64,000 nt of DNA from Micrasema longulum (taxonomy: Eukaryota; Arthropoda; Insecta; Trichoptera; Brachycentridae): contig JAGVSM010002661.1 of the NCBI GenBank assembly GCA_022494885.1, forward strand, positions 62,001 through 126,000. The letters are read 5' to 3'. The notes under the pieces were generated by a model. The model did no database searches. It was not told the origin of the DNA and saw only the letters and a program-made list of their open reading frames with translations. The position numbers were made by a program, and so were the translations under genes. Shown piece by piece: positions 1 to 11,200 of this stretch. How positions within the stretch are numbered: the stretch's first letter is position 1; the number at the start of each line of letters is the position of its first letter.

Positions 1-740
1 TTTACACCGCTTTCCCTCTTTGTTTTGATCAAGATGGGGCATATGGTCAACCATATCATATCGAACGTCTGCATTGGGTCAAACTTCTTCTCTAACTTTT
101 TTTGCTTTGGGTGCAGGTTCTCCTGTATCTGACACACTCGGACGTCCGGGTTTTCTTTTAAGTGTTTTATTTTTACCCACCTTTACTAATGATTCTGCCA
201 GGCTCATCCGGAATGTTATTAAATCCATTTGATCCTTCCGTGGAATTATCAATTTTTTGCAATCGCGTCTATATTCGAACAAATTATTAACTACTGCCAA
301 ATCTACAGCATGAAATATTAGTCGCAGGGTCCATTTTCTTGATTTTATGTATATTCTGTAAATTTAAATCATTTGGTCCAATAGATCTACACCACCCGTG
401 TTTTTATTGTACAGTTTTATAATTTCTGGCCGATTGACTTCGATAAACTGTTTGACCGTTTTGTCCCATTTTTCAACTACGTCAATGCTTCCAGATCCGA
501 TAAAATTAGACGCAAGCACAACTGTGCGATTGTCCATCCATTTAACTAAAGTTACATCTCCATCCCGACTTACGACTTCATCATATGACCCTCTTCCCTT
601 TTTTTTCATTTCTTTGTCTGACAATAAAGGTGGATCAGAGAACCTGGTTACTCGTATTGTGCCCGCAGCAGAAACACATTTCGATTTCAATATTTGCAAT
701 AAGTGATAAGATGAAAATACAATTTCTGGCCTTCACTGTG
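1..740 (-). mobile_element. piggyBac-type transposase relic (C-terminal part)
   Basis: The minus strand reads as the C-terminal third of a piggyBac (PGBD-like) DDE transposase. Recognisable blocks, in protein order, are SSYHLLQILKSK and AAGTIR near 740-640, VVLASNFIG near 510, GGVDLLDQMI ending at 367, KSRKW near 320, AVVNNLFEYRRDC near 260, and DVRYDMVDHMPHLDQ near 60-15. The reading frame is kept throughout but carries two in-frame stops, TAA at 364-366 and TGA at 79-81, so it cannot encode a working enzyme. The N-terminal half and most catalytic residues are absent, and the Cys-rich tail runs off the window edge. This family cuts and pastes into TTAA sites. It could be a domesticated PGBD exon, but the stops argue against that. 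Confidence 0.85.
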
Positions 741-977
741 TATACTTTGAGATACATGTAATACCACAGGCACCGAGACTGAAATTTTTTCAGAAATCAT
801 TATTTACAAAACCACACTCACGAAGGATGAGACACCAAAAATAAAATAAAATACTTAAACTCATTAAAATAGCATTACATCAATTCATTAGTTAACCCAT
901 AGAAAATTTGTTGATAATGATCCTTAAGATAAAAATAACTTTATTTAATTTACTTACATACAACTTTGAATTATGTA
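740..977. other. no recognisable gene; decayed piggyBac interior
   Basis: AT-rich sequence with short stop-interrupted frames. It may be decayed interior of the piggyBac element, but nothing specific is readable. Confidence 0.5.
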
Positions 978-1100
978 TCCTTACCTCTGTTCTGTATAAA
1001 TACATTTAACTTTTTAATAAAGATACCAGTCTCGAAGATGTCGCGAAAGCGATGAAACCGGTCACTGGATATTTCAAATTTGTGGATTAAAGTATCACTC
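978..1100 (+). repeat. repeat RH copy 1 with GAAA-capped hairpin
   Basis: About 120 bp is shared with 58590-58712 in the same orientation, starting at ccttacctctg and running past cactggatatt. The centre folds as a stem (tcgc / gcga) closed by a GAAA tetraloop, enclosed by ccagt / actgg. At 58590 this sequence follows a LINE coding end directly, so it is probably LINE 3' UTR. No protein is supported. Confidence 0.65.
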
Positions 1101-2044
1101 GTGTTTTATTTATATAATAAATTACAATGAACTTCCATCAAGTATTTTCACTTACAAACTTAAATGTTGTATAACATTTTGTGCATATCATGCAAAGGTG
1201 ACGCAGAGACTGATTGTGCATAATTCTGCACATCAAAATCAAACGCTTCCAAACACTTATTTCTAGAAATATTTACATCTTTTTAATATGCACATAATAT
1301 TTTTAAACATTTCAAATTTGCATTTGCATACTTATACTCTTAAATAATTATGAAATTTTAACAAAAACAATGAAAACAAAATGTACCTACCAGCACTCCT
1401 GTCAAACGGTTCAGTCGCACTATTTAAAATAATCAATATTTACAATTTACGCGGGTAAATGGCTCTTCTAGTCATATTTTTAGTAAATAATAATGTTGCC
1501 AGCTTAATAAAAACTGGCGGAAGACTTCGAATATATGAAGTTACTCGTTATACTCGTATTATGCTTTAAAATAAGTGTGCATAATTATGCACACTGGGTC
1601 TGAATGGGTTAAGTGGACGTTTTGACTTTGGCAGCTTTTGGGTGCTTTTTAGCTCAGCCAACGCATCTTTCACGGCGTGTCTGTCAATATTGCTGTTGAT
1701 CTTGTTCTTTTATGATTCATAGTCTTTTTAGGCCGGGCCTTATTGATTCGGGTGATGCCACTTCGGGTGGTGGTGGTGACAGTATATTAATTAATCGTAA
1801 CATGTCACAAAGCCACAACAAACTCGAAGCTTCTTAAAAATATTAAAATATCTTGTTTTCATTACTCAGTATATTTATTTTGAATAAATAATAAAAATTA
1901 CAGACTATTTTTGCCAAGGAATTCAGATGATGTTATGTCAAACAGTTCTCAGAAAATCGACTTGAGACTAATTTGATTGGAGATCGGAGTCCGGTGCATT
2001 CTTTTGTCTCTCAGCTCTGAAACAAATAAATAAAAAAATAGTAA
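1100..2044. other. no recognisable gene
   Basis: Apart from the TTAA-type terminus at 1571-1612, this stretch is AT-rich sequence without a convincing frame, splice-supported exon or known repeat head. Confidence 0.5.
1571..1612 (-). repeat. candidate piggyBac terminal repeat with TTAA
   Basis: Read on the minus strand, the sequence starts TTAACCCATTCAGACCC and continues into a perfect small palindrome (tgtgcataattatgcaca). TTAA at 1609-1612 is the piggyBac target, and a CCC start is common for the family. A related tgtgcataattctgcaca lies near 1217. It is in the right place to be the 5' end of the element whose transposase relic lies at 1-740, but the matching opposite terminus is outside the window, so this is inference. 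Confidence 0.4.
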
Positions 2045-2960
2045 TGCGTGTTCATATTGGGGCCTTTAGCGCAATGCGTAGGGCTTTGTTTTGAAAGGTT
2101 TAAAGCTTTCTTAGGTGTGATTTGAAAGCGTGACCCCATATGGGGGCTGCGTAAGTGAAGATGGGTCTAATTACTGCTTTACATAGGAGTAGTTTGTTAA
2201 CTATTGCGAGTTTACTGTTCCTACCCATCATCGGGTAGAGAGCTGATAGCACCCCGGAAGCTGAATTTATTGTAGCATCGATATGCTTGTTCCACTTGAG
2301 TTTAGAGTCTATGGCGACGCCTAAATATTTTATCGAATCTGTCCATGGGATGTTCTCGCCAAACATTGTTATGTTTGGCGGGAGAATTGCTACTCTTCTG
2401 CGAGTGATAAGTGTGGTAGCACTCTTGCTAGGGTTGATAATGATTCGCCAGTCCTTGCACCATTTTTCCAGGGCAAGGCACTGGTCTTGTACTCTCTTAG
2501 CGGCCATGTTGGCGTTATGAGAGGTAGACATTAGGGCGGTATCTTCCGCAAACTGAGCTATTTTTAGATTGTGGTTTAGCGCGACGGGTATATCACTTGA
2601 ATATATGTTATATAATATCGGACCCAGTATTGAGCCTTGAGGGACTCCTGGTCTAATAGAGCGCTCGGTTGAATGGTGTGAATTTAATTTTATGTGGAAC
2701 TGCGTTCTGATAAGTAGTTAGCTGTCAGTTGGGTCATAGCTAGGGGAATGCCTTGCTTGTCCATTTTGTATAGCAGACTTTTGTGCCATACTCTATCGAA
2801 GGCCTTGCTGACATCAATGGATAGAACCGCGGTGTGGTGACGCTGGTTGTATCCTCTTATTATTTGTTCGTCTACGCGAAGTAATTGGTGCAGTTTAGAG
2901 TGATTATCTCTAAACCCGTGCTGCGTGTCTGGAATAATCGATTCGTAGGTTCCCTGTCCA
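2045..2960 (-). mobile_element. Jockey-type LINE reverse transcriptase relic
   Basis: The minus strand gives a near-continuous RT domain of a Jockey-clade non-LTR retrotransposon. It starts at YESIIPDTQHGFRD (about 2950), then AVLSIDVSKAFDRVWHKS (about 2835-2780), IRPGVPQGSILGPILY (about 2660-2610), the catalytic region, and the thumb (YLGVAIDSKLKWNKHI, about 2320-2270; IFTYAAPIWGHAF near 2140). The catalytic YADD/FADD motif reads FAEDTA, so the first metal-binding Asp is Glu. There is a frameshift near 2710, and a TAA replaces a codon at 2100-2102, after which QNKALRIALKAP remains readable. The 5' end is truncated. It joins directly to a copy of the dispersed RA repeat on the right. Dead element. 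Confidence 0.9.
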
Positions 2961-2961
2961 G

Positions 2962-3265
2962 GTATTTAACTTCACTAAAATGAACGGATGGAAGAATAGA
3001 AAAAATATGGATGTTAAAACATAGGCAAAATTGTGAATTATAATAGTAAAAATACGTAAATAATTTTATTATTATAAATAAAATGCAGCTCCACCAAGAT
3101 ATATCAGTAGAAAAACTCAATATATTAAAATTGTGAATGTTACACAGTGTGTAAAATGACTACTTAAACCAGCCAATGGCAGGTCATAAGCCCTGTAAAT
3201 ACCTAGCCTTCCATATTCCCTTCTCTAAAATGTTCTCCATGCCTGTTGTAATTTGTTAACATGGA
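2962..3265 (+). repeat. RA repeat copy, split by an 89-bp insertion
   Basis: Contains the RA hallmarks in order: acttcactaaa, tggatgtt, tgaatgttacacagtgtgta, cttaaaccagccaatg, cataagccctgtaaat, ccatattcccttctctaaaa. It is interrupted at 3039-3127. Confidence 0.8.
3039..3127 (+). mobile_element. 89-bp insertion with 11-bp target duplication
   Basis: The flanks are direct repeats of aaattgtgaat (3028-3038 and 3128-3138), which restore the RA sequence when one is removed. The insert contains atgcagctccaccaagatat, which recurs in diverged form at 38393-38428, also next to an RA copy. Too short to classify. Confidence 0.6.
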
Positions 3266-3429
3266 TTAACTGTTTTCACAATGATCCTGTATTGTAAATA
3301 TCCTTTGTTAATGTTTGTTAAGTTATGTATAGTAAATTATAAATGATCAAATAAATGTTTTATTTTATAATTTGTCATTGTTTTCATTTTTAGTATTTTG
3401 CCACTACAATATTTAATGTATTTAGTATA

Positions 3430-4322
3430 TTTCAGTTTCTAAAACCAAAGTTAGGTTACAGCAAGACAACCTAAAAGGTGTAAACTGATTTTTGACAATG
3501 AATCGATAGAACAAGCAAGCTTCAGATATTTAGGAATCGATATATCTAGCCATAATTATTTGTACAACTAAGTTCGAGATCAAGTCAACAAAGCCTCTCG
3601 AGGGTCAGGATGCCTAAAAGAGATTATATGGAAAAATATAAACTTGAGAATTGGCAGCAAAGTTAGAATATACAGCCTGTAACTGGGAGGGCGGATCATC
3701 GGTGGCAGAGCGATGGGGGACCTCAATGCCCATCGATTTAACCCCCATGTACGTTCAGCGATATTAAGTCGTTTAAAAGTTATTCATATTTTTAAGAATT
3801 TTCATTAAAAATTCGATTTTAGGCTAAATAAATACTATTAAGCTACTTGTGAAAAAAAATTACTATCGTAGACTTAAGAGTTTGGTTACACTTGGGACAT
3901 TCAGCTTAAAACCGGATTTTTAATAAAAATTCTTAAAAATCTGAATTACTTTTAAACGACTGAATATCGCTGAACATATGTACATTGGGGTTAAATCGAT
4001 GGGCATTGAGTTCCTTCATCGCTCTGCCACCGATGATCCGCCCTCCCAGTTACAGGCTGTATAAGACATCTGTGAGACCCACCTTGACATATTCCGTAGA
4101 AGCATGAGCGGACACCGCGAGAGCGAAGAACCTGCTAAAAACATCAGAGATGGCGGTCCTCAGATCGATTACCGGAAACACTGCGCGACTGGACCAGAAA
4201 TATTTGTTCACGGTAAACTTGCGAAATCGAAGATTTAGTGCGCTGGAGCAGATCCCGTAGATGGTTCTGGAGAGACCACATAAATAGAATGAGCAGCGAT
4301 AGACTGGTGTCAATAGCAGCCA
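3430..4322 (+). mobile_element. LINE reverse transcriptase C-terminal relic split by a foldback
   Basis: Plus-strand RT thumb and C-terminal region of a non-LTR element. Before the insertion: CKLIFDNESIEQASFRYLGI (about 3479-3540), NKASRGSGCLKEIIWKNINL, then SKVRIY. After it: KTSVRPTLTYSVEA (about 4064-4105), DTARAKNLLKTSEMAVLRSI, and MSSDRLVSIAA near 4290-4315. There are in-frame stops at YN*VRDQ and EA*ADTA. The protein context continues across the 3673-4059 insertion (RIY / KTSVRP), which shows the foldback landed in an existing LINE. Confidence 0.85.
3673..4059. mobile_element. 387-bp foldback MITE inserted in a LINE
   Basis: The left arm starting cagcctgtaactgggagggc is matched in reverse by the right arm ending in the complement of the same sequence. 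The arms stay alignable for roughly 150 bp each, leaving a short unpaired centre. TATA sits on both sides (3669-3672 and 4060-4063), so a TA-type target duplication (Tc1/mariner-like) is likely. It has no coding capacity. Confidence 0.9.
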
Positions 4323-4439
4323 AATAATTGCCTTAGTTATTACGTAAATTAATACCGTTTAATATTATACAAAGGCTTATTGATAAAAAGCCGGGTAAAA
4401 ATTTAACTACTCGGGAAATACTAATAAAATGCCAATATT

Positions 4440-5430
4440 ATTTGTGAATTCGCTACTTTCACGTGAAATGTAATCCCACCGTATTCCCATTTAATCCCAG
4501 CTCCCAGCAGTATTTTGACACTTAAAAACGACACAATACGGCATAGTTGAATTTAAATTGGCAGTTGCGTACCAAGCGATGTCTACCTACTAAACGTCGG
4601 GTTATGTCGACTGCCTAGTAGGTTCCGCATAAATTGCTAAATATTTATCCGCGTTGATATCGTTCCGTAAAAATTTTCTCGTGAGAACGTTTTTTACTTC
4701 ACGCTCGTTTTGGATAAATCTTCAGACTAACATGGTTTGTGTAATGCACAGATAGAGTAAAAGATTGTACTTACAGTTTTATTATCTTTTATTAATACAA
4801 AATATGAACTTAACTAAACTTAATATAATAGAGAATGGAAATACTTAAAAATAACTCAAGGAATCTAATTTGTAAAACGTAAAATAAAGCAGTTAAGCAA
4901 AAGTATGAAATCGTAACCATTAAAATTAAATCAAGTTTTTGTCAGAACGCGTGCCACCGAACACAGCCAAAACGCTTCTCCTGGTGTCCGTCGCTCGGAC
5001 TTAGCGCGCGACGTCGCGTGTGACGTCTATAGTGTTGCCACATAGTTAAGTCGGCTTCTGTTTGATGCGCGTGCGCAGTTTCTAGGCTATTATAATTCTA
5101 TGGGTTGAAATAAAGTACATACAACTCGCCCCGAATTCCCATAGTAAACAAGAACTCATTTAATTATTTACTTATAGTCCATAGACACGACAGCCAATGA
5201 GCCAAATCGCGAGCAGCTTTGGCACCTTTATTTCCTCGATTGAACACGAACAGAAGGAGGTCGAAAATGCTCCCATCCGTCAAATAAAATAATCTATCTA
5301 ACGTAAAAGCAAACACAATATCTTGTTGAGTAGAAAATTTGCTTTCGAATGACCTTAAGCATGTTTAAATACTTTTTGTACTTATTTTTAATTTGGAAAA
5401 AAATGGACACAACTTATGTTAAAACCTAAT
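4440..5430 (+). repeat. RB repeat family, copy 1 (mosaic)
   Basis: Several blocks are shared with other sites. Block 4495-4610 (cagtattttgacactt, acacaatacggcatagttga, agttgcgtaccaagcgatg) matches 49305-49412 and, inverted, 12110-12205. Block 5045-5100 (cttctgtttgatgcgcg) matches 49420-49450. Block 5190-5360 (gattgaacacgaacag, gtcgaaaatg, gagtagaaa) matches 48490-48680. No protein is readable. It is probably a long decayed element whose type I cannot name. Confidence 0.6.
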
Positions 5431-5756
5431 GCTTGTGAAGAGTATTAGGTATTTAGTTTCAGTTCTGCAGAATAGCGTTTATTTGATATTTTTTGTCTAA
5501 AGACTTCGGTGGGACACATTTTTTTTTCTAAGACAGGTTTTTTTAACATTATTTTATTATAAATATTTATTTATTACCGTTTTACTGATACTATGAAGTA
5601 TTTCGAAGTTATATCTTCAGTTATTTTTTTTCAATCTCTCATATTAGTGATGGTTTGTGGGAGATCAATGAACAACCTTGGAAAAATGCAATTTAATGTT
5701 CGCTCTCCGAAGTAATTTGTAATTCGGGGAACGACCAGGGAACCCTTAGTTTTTAA
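5430..5756. other. no recognisable gene
   Basis: AT-rich, T-run-containing sequence. It may be the 3' UTR of the minus-strand LINE that starts at 5757. Confidence 0.5.
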
Positions 5757-6275
5757 TCTAGTATTTTGAGTGTGAGAAAATCTTTTTATATTCCGTATCA
5801 ACGAAATTATCTACAATCAATTTGTAGTCACAAAGTTGTTTTACCGGCAGGACATTACAGAATTTAAAATATACACTTTCGCTCATACGTTTTGCCTCAC
5901 GGATTATGCTATTCGGTACTAACCCCTTTATCAGTCTCACCTGAATATCATAAATTTTACCCAGATGAGGACTGGATGGTGAGACCCCAGACACGCACTC
6001 CGTAAGATATAATCGACTCAATGAGCGAGGTATATATGTAACTTAACGCTTTACAATGAAAAATATTTTTTTTATCATAAATGACTTTAAGCCAGTACCT
6101 TAGTCTGTCGCAGATTCCATCAATATGAACACCCCAACTTAAATTAGAATCAATAATCAATCCTAAATATTTATGATTATTTACGACTTCTATAACAGGA
6201 CAATTACATTTATCTAATTCTGAATTTGAATAAAGGCAATAATTGATATGAGCTTGTATTTCAAATTCACATAAA
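5757..6275 (-). mobile_element. LINE reverse transcriptase C-terminal relic
   Basis: Minus-strand reading gives INYCLYSNSELDKCN (about 6255-6210), VVNNHKYLGLIIDSNLSWGV (about 6190-6130), SLIESIISYGVRVWGLT (about 6030-5980), then KIYDIQVRLIKGLVPNSIIR and CDYKLIVDNF near the end. It matches RT thumb, connection and C-terminal segments of Jockey/CR1-type LINEs. One frameshift lies near 5965-5985, where the frame changes within the HLGKIYD region. 5'-truncated. Confidence 0.8.
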
Positions 6276-6299
6276 ATAATATATGGTGAGGATACGTGA

Positions 6300-7095
6300 A
6301 CAATTTGATTTTAGGACAAACGTTGAAGTCGGGGTTCCTAAAGAGAGGTAACCAAACCCTTTAAAAAACCGGAAACTGTCATATGTCTAAATATGAGTTT
6401 GATTCGCAGTAATCTTGAGTATGCCTCATGCGTATAGAGTCCGCAATATCAAAACCATATAAATTCAATAGAATCTGTTCAAAAAAAGTTCTTAAAGTAC
6501 CTTTTGTATAAGTTCCGAATTTCTAACCCACTTTCAAATTCAAATTACGAGCAACTTCTAACTCTTTTTCATTTTAATTCTCTGATAAAACGCCGCGTTG
6601 TTTTCGATATAAAATTTCTGTATAAAATATTAAACTACAAAGTAGATACTAACCTTCTAAATAAAATACAAATAAATGCAGGATTGAGAACACTCAGACA
6701 TCGGGAAATATTTAAACTGCCTTTGTTTTCAAATAATGCTACATACCACACACCTTTGGCCCGCATGTGTCGGGAATATAATGTATACTGCCAAAACAAT
6801 AAAATTGACATTTTTCATGATACTCTCTCAGCTTTTGCGAATAATCTCTTAGGAATAAATCTTATTCAATAAGTACACACGTACAACTTATTTTTTATTG
6901 CATTGTATCCTGTATAAACAAAAATATTAAAAAATATGTATTACAACTTAACGTATAAATCTATTTTGTGTAATTCTATAATTGAAGATATATATGCATG
7001 TTAAATTATTTCGACGAATGCTTTAAATTGTATGTTTTCTAGTATGTATCTTTGTTGAATTACCTAATAAAATAGAATTAAAAAAAAAAAAAAAA
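6300..7095 (+). mobile_element. LINE 3' end with RT C-terminus and poly(A)
   Basis: Begins SGFLKEVTKPFKKP (about 6330-6370), then NLEYASCV, NSIESVQKKFLKYLLYKF (about 6465-6515). A 122-residue open stretch follows from 6504 to 6872 (LTLFHFNSLIKRRVVFDIKF, LRTLRHREIFKLPLF, ending NLLGINLIQ). The coding end is intact; a stop interrupts the upstream SC*SPQ. A ~200-bp 3' UTR ends in aataaaatagaatt plus an A-run at 7081-7095. 5'-truncated insertion. Confidence 0.85.
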
Positions 7096-7136
7096 GTCTG
7101 AAAACTAGCACAGCAGTCTCCTATTAAGGGCGTCTT

Positions 7137-7245
7137 GGAGAAGCGGCGGTGGACCTGGCTTGGAAACTTACTACGCATGCCTCAGCAAAGCCTGAACCCA
7201 AGTGCCTCTTCACCTGCGGCCACCCGCGTCCCTGGAAGGCCACCG
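7137..7245 (+). mobile_element. short LINE C-terminal fragment
   Basis: A GC-rich patch reads RRWTWLGNLLRMPQQSLNPS and then VPGRPPV, the RRW.W.GH.LRM...GRP pattern seen at the C-terminus of many non-LTR polyproteins. It directly follows the poly(A) of the previous LINE and is about 36 codons long. Confidence 0.65.
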
Positions 7246-7249
7246 GTGA

Positions 7250-7676
7250 CGATTTTTCGGCCGTAAACGGCGGATTTTAAAGGCTTTAAAGCGGATGTGA
7301 AAGAGAGTAAAAAGATGGAATAAATTATTATTTATTAAATATTACATTCATGACAATTTGAATTAAATATGACACAGTTATTTTAAGTGAGTCGGAGCAA
7401 GCCCACATACATTTATTTATTCGTTTTGTATCTTAAGCTCGTATGAAATGGGTCAGAAAATGGTATAATATCTTCTGCGGTTTCTTGTACAATAATTCTT
7501 GTGAATCTTGGGCGATTTCTTTTTCTATTTTACACAGGGCAGTCTTTAAGATTTTAAACTGCGCGTAAGCATGCGCAGTACGTAGATGTTTTCGGCGCCA
7601 TGGCAAATAATGGACAGTTTCACAGCTGACAAAACCAGCTATCTTGTGACGACGCGACTACCGACATCTGCGTTTA
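7250..7676. other. no recognisable gene
   Basis: AT-rich sequence with a GC-richer patch around 7560-7670. No frame or repeat head could be assigned. Confidence 0.5.
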
Positions 7677-7919
7677 AGCTAGGGTTTCCTAGGACAGCGG
7701 TGCCCGTATTTTAACGGCTGTAGTAAACGGTGATGCAGTGGACAGCCGTCGTAACGGTGACTAGAGTGTAGTTTCCTAAGAAAACGGTGTTATCAACACC
7801 ATTTAACACAATTTCCCTAGGAAACCACTATCTAGTCGACGTTACGACGGCTGTCCACTGCATCACCGTTCAATACGGCCGTTAAAATACGGACACCGCT
7901 GTCCTAGGAAACCCTAGCT
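7677..7919. mobile_element. 243-bp palindromic MITE
   Basis: A near-perfect hairpin: aagctagggtttcctaggac on the left is the reverse complement of the right end, and pairing continues through ggtgatgcagtggacagccg to a short loop around 7790-7810. Non-coding foldback element lying just downstream of the clarin poly(A) signal. Confidence 0.9.
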
Positions 7920-8019
7920 TTACCCAATTTGTGTATTACCCGACACAATATTTATTGGGTCAAATCTTGCACGAGTTCTTGTACCGTTTTCGGGCCCATG
8001 TAATACGGGTTTCGATGAT

Positions 8020-8025
8020 TTTATT
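8020..8025 (-). terminator. poly(A) signal of the clarin-like gene
   Basis: AATAAA on the minus strand lies 55 nt after the stop codon, giving a plausible short 3' UTR that ends just before the palindromic MITE. Confidence 0.65.
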
Positions 8026-8079
8026 GGCTATATTGTAACAATATTAATACTGGTGTGTTTGGAAAATATATGGAGCTAA

Positions 8080-8218
8080 TCAGTAAAGGAAAATGGTGTC
8101 GTCTGCATTCTTTTCTATGTTGATCATTGGCGGAGGGGATTCTTTTTGAATCAAATACAATCTGATAGCGAGTAAGATGCCATTTATAATGTTACAAAAC
8201 ATCGCGATGAACACCAAC
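8080..8218 (-). CDS. clarin-like exon 6 (TM4, stop)
   Basis: The acceptor acatttttcag precedes LVFIAMFCNIINGILLAIRL, then a short cytoplasmic tail (YLIQKESPPPM ... TIFLY) and TGA at 8080-8082. FxNGxL within TM4 is conserved in clarins. Confidence 0.9.
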
Positions 8219-11200
8219 CTGAAAAATGTATTTTATAAATTACAAAGTTATGAAAAATTCAAAGTCCACTGCTATTTAAATGGGATAGATTTTAAACTTT
8301 TTTTTTTATATATATTTTTAGAAATATTTGCGTTCTTATAATTTACCCAAATATTTCAATTTTACTGTCGATTTTCAACGAGTTGTAAATAACTCACTAT
8401 TAGAAAATGGAAATTAAGTTGGGGTAGAATGGGGATCGAACCTAAGACCTCTGATTCGTGAGTCCGCAACACTAGCCACGTGACCACAACCCGATTCAAT
8501 GTTGACATCTCTCATTCCTCATCCTTCAAGGCGGCCTCCGTGGTGTAGTGGTCAAAACGCTTGACTCACGCACGGGAGGTTCCGGGTTCGATTTCCGGTG
8601 CGAACACAAAAATTAAAATGTGATTTTTCTCAAGCCTGGGGGTTCTGTGTTGTAATTCACCACTGTAATTGGGCCTCCTGGCCTGTTGAGGTGCAAAAAT
8701 AAATGCTTTATCTCCCCATTAAAACACAAATGTTATTTTTAATTAATTAGGTTTGTTCATGTACGTATTTTCATTTTTTTATTTCAAATTCTTTACCAAT
8801 TCTTCTTTTGACCAGTCTGTTTTTTGTTTAACTGGAATATAATACTTGTAGCAATAAATCCATGAAAATACTTATTCTTTGAACTTGAAGATTTAAACAA
8901 ATAAACAAAAATAAAATTAATCATCATCATTCCCTTTCCGCACCTAATGGTGCATAGGGCATTGCATTGGTACACCAATCGCAGCGTATCTTGATATTTT
9001 TTGTTGCACAAAGTAAGCTGATCAGTTTTATGCTTCAGTCCAGTTCAGGGGTGGTATTCTGCATATTCTCTACCCCATAGATAGTGATTAATTAGAAGAT
9101 TTTTTTTTCTTTGTTTCATATAATGGCCACACTAATTAAACGTCAAATGGTGTATAAAACTGCTTCAAAAACGGAACAAAAATATTACGGTTTGGTCAAT
9201 TTGACCTAATCAAGTGTTTTGGGTAATGCTTAAGTTTATTTTCAATGGAAGTTTTATAAAACTTGGTTTGCGGAAATTTTACACAATATTTATTGTAACA
9301 ATACCATAACAATATAATTTAGGTTCTTTTCACAAAATGGTGCACAAAACAAAACATTTATTATCTTATAATTTGTTTTGTACACTATTTTGTGAAAAGG
9401 ACATAAATTATACTGTTATGGTATTAGTTACAATCAATATAGCGTAAAGTTTTCGCAAGCATTTTTCAATAAAAAATTATAAAAGCTCCATCTATGAATA
9501 ATTAGTTTCATATTTTCGTTTAGAATCACTTTAAGGTCCCAATAATGGTAAAAATAAAAAAATTTAGATTTACTTTCGTTTATTTTTTTTTATGTTTATT
9601 CATCAGTGTTGCCATTATATGAAGCAAATAAAAATGTTCAAATTTATTTATCTCTGGGGTAGAAAAAAAAACCAGAATACCACCCTAGGAACTGAGAAAT
9701 ATTCTTGTGTAAAAACACCATTCAAAAAAAATATTATTTCGTATCAACCATATCAGGAATCGAACCTAGCATGGTAGGCAAACGCGCTGATCATTACACC
9801 ACGAGCCCGACTAAATAAATAACCAATAAAATGAATAGTCAAAATAAAAACGGAAGTGCTTTGAGTATGAATTTTAAACTAGTCTTAACTTACCAGTAAG
9901 AAAATCCCAGATTTGAAATAACACCCAGATATTCTCCATTGCTGATCATGATTTGAGTAAAGGAAAGGTTTTGAGAGATGTTTGTGGCGTAGTGGATCCC
10001 CCATATCATCAGGACCAGCAATTCGCAACATGCCGCACAGCCATTCCAAATGTAGAGACCTACAATGTGAACACAAACTTTGTCAACAGTGGTATTGTGA
10101 GTAGGCGAAAGTCAGACATGTTGGGTGCGGTAGGCAAAACTGGTAGGCACTTTTCATACCCGACTGCAACGCAGAAGTAAGACAAATAAAGTAAGACAAA
10201 AACTTTCCCTACAAAATTTAAAGAAGCAATAATAGTCCCTATTTTCAAATCTGGATCTAAAAATAAAATTCAAAATTACCGTCCCATTTCAATTCTTTCA
10301 GTTTTCTCAAAATTATTTGAGCTTATGGTTTATGATAAAATTTATCCAAAAATTCTTAAAAATATACAAAATTTTCAGCATGGTTTTCTGAAGAGGCGCT
10401 CTGTATTAACCAATATGGTAAATTTCACCGAATACGTCACTTCCAATATGGATGACAGAACGCAAGTTGATGTCATATACACAGATTATTCTAAAGCGTT
10501 TGATAAGGTGGATCACCGAATTCTTATGCGTAAATTAGAATATCTGGGAATTCACGGTGACTTATACAGATGGTTTATCTCTTACTTAGATAGTAGACTT
10601 CAGTCAATTATGATTGAAGGATATCAATCTGATTTCATCTCCATTCCGTCTGGTGTACCACAGGGCTCACATCTTGGGCCACTTTTATTTAATGCCTATA
10701 TTTATGATATTCAGTTATGTTTCAAAAATGCCCATTACCTTTGTTATGCTGACGATAAAAAAAATTACCTTAAAGTCAAGTGTAGAGATGATTGTGCAAA
10801 GTTACAACAAGATTTACATGCATTATCGAATTACTGTGTTGTAAACAAACTTTATATCAATGTGTCTAAATGTTACAAAATATCTTTCACTCGTAATAAA
10901 AATAAAATAAAATATGACTATATGAAAAATGAAAATACAATTAGAGAAGTAAACGAAATACGTGACTTGGGAATTATTTTGGACTCAAACTTAAATTACA
11001 ATAGTCATATAGAAACTATAATTAACAAGGCATACAAAATGACTGGATTTATCATGCGGCTGTGTAAATCTTTTAAAAATTTAGGTTCATTTATATTGCT
11101 TTACATAACATACGTACGCCCCATCTTGAATATTGCACTGCTATCTGGTCTCCTGTTTATAAATTAAATATTAATAGAATCGAGAATGTTCAAAAAAAAA

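Noticed and set aside
8531..8620. tRNA gene
   Set aside because: A and B boxes are present but the sequence recurs with a shared non-tRNA body and A-rich tail, so it is the head of SINE-2. The same holds for SINE-1 and SINE-3 heads.
9885..10248. Two overlapping minus-strand frames around clarin exon 5
   Set aside because: They are in the wrong frame; only the frame giving LYIWNGCAACCELL joins both neighbouring exons and has TM character.
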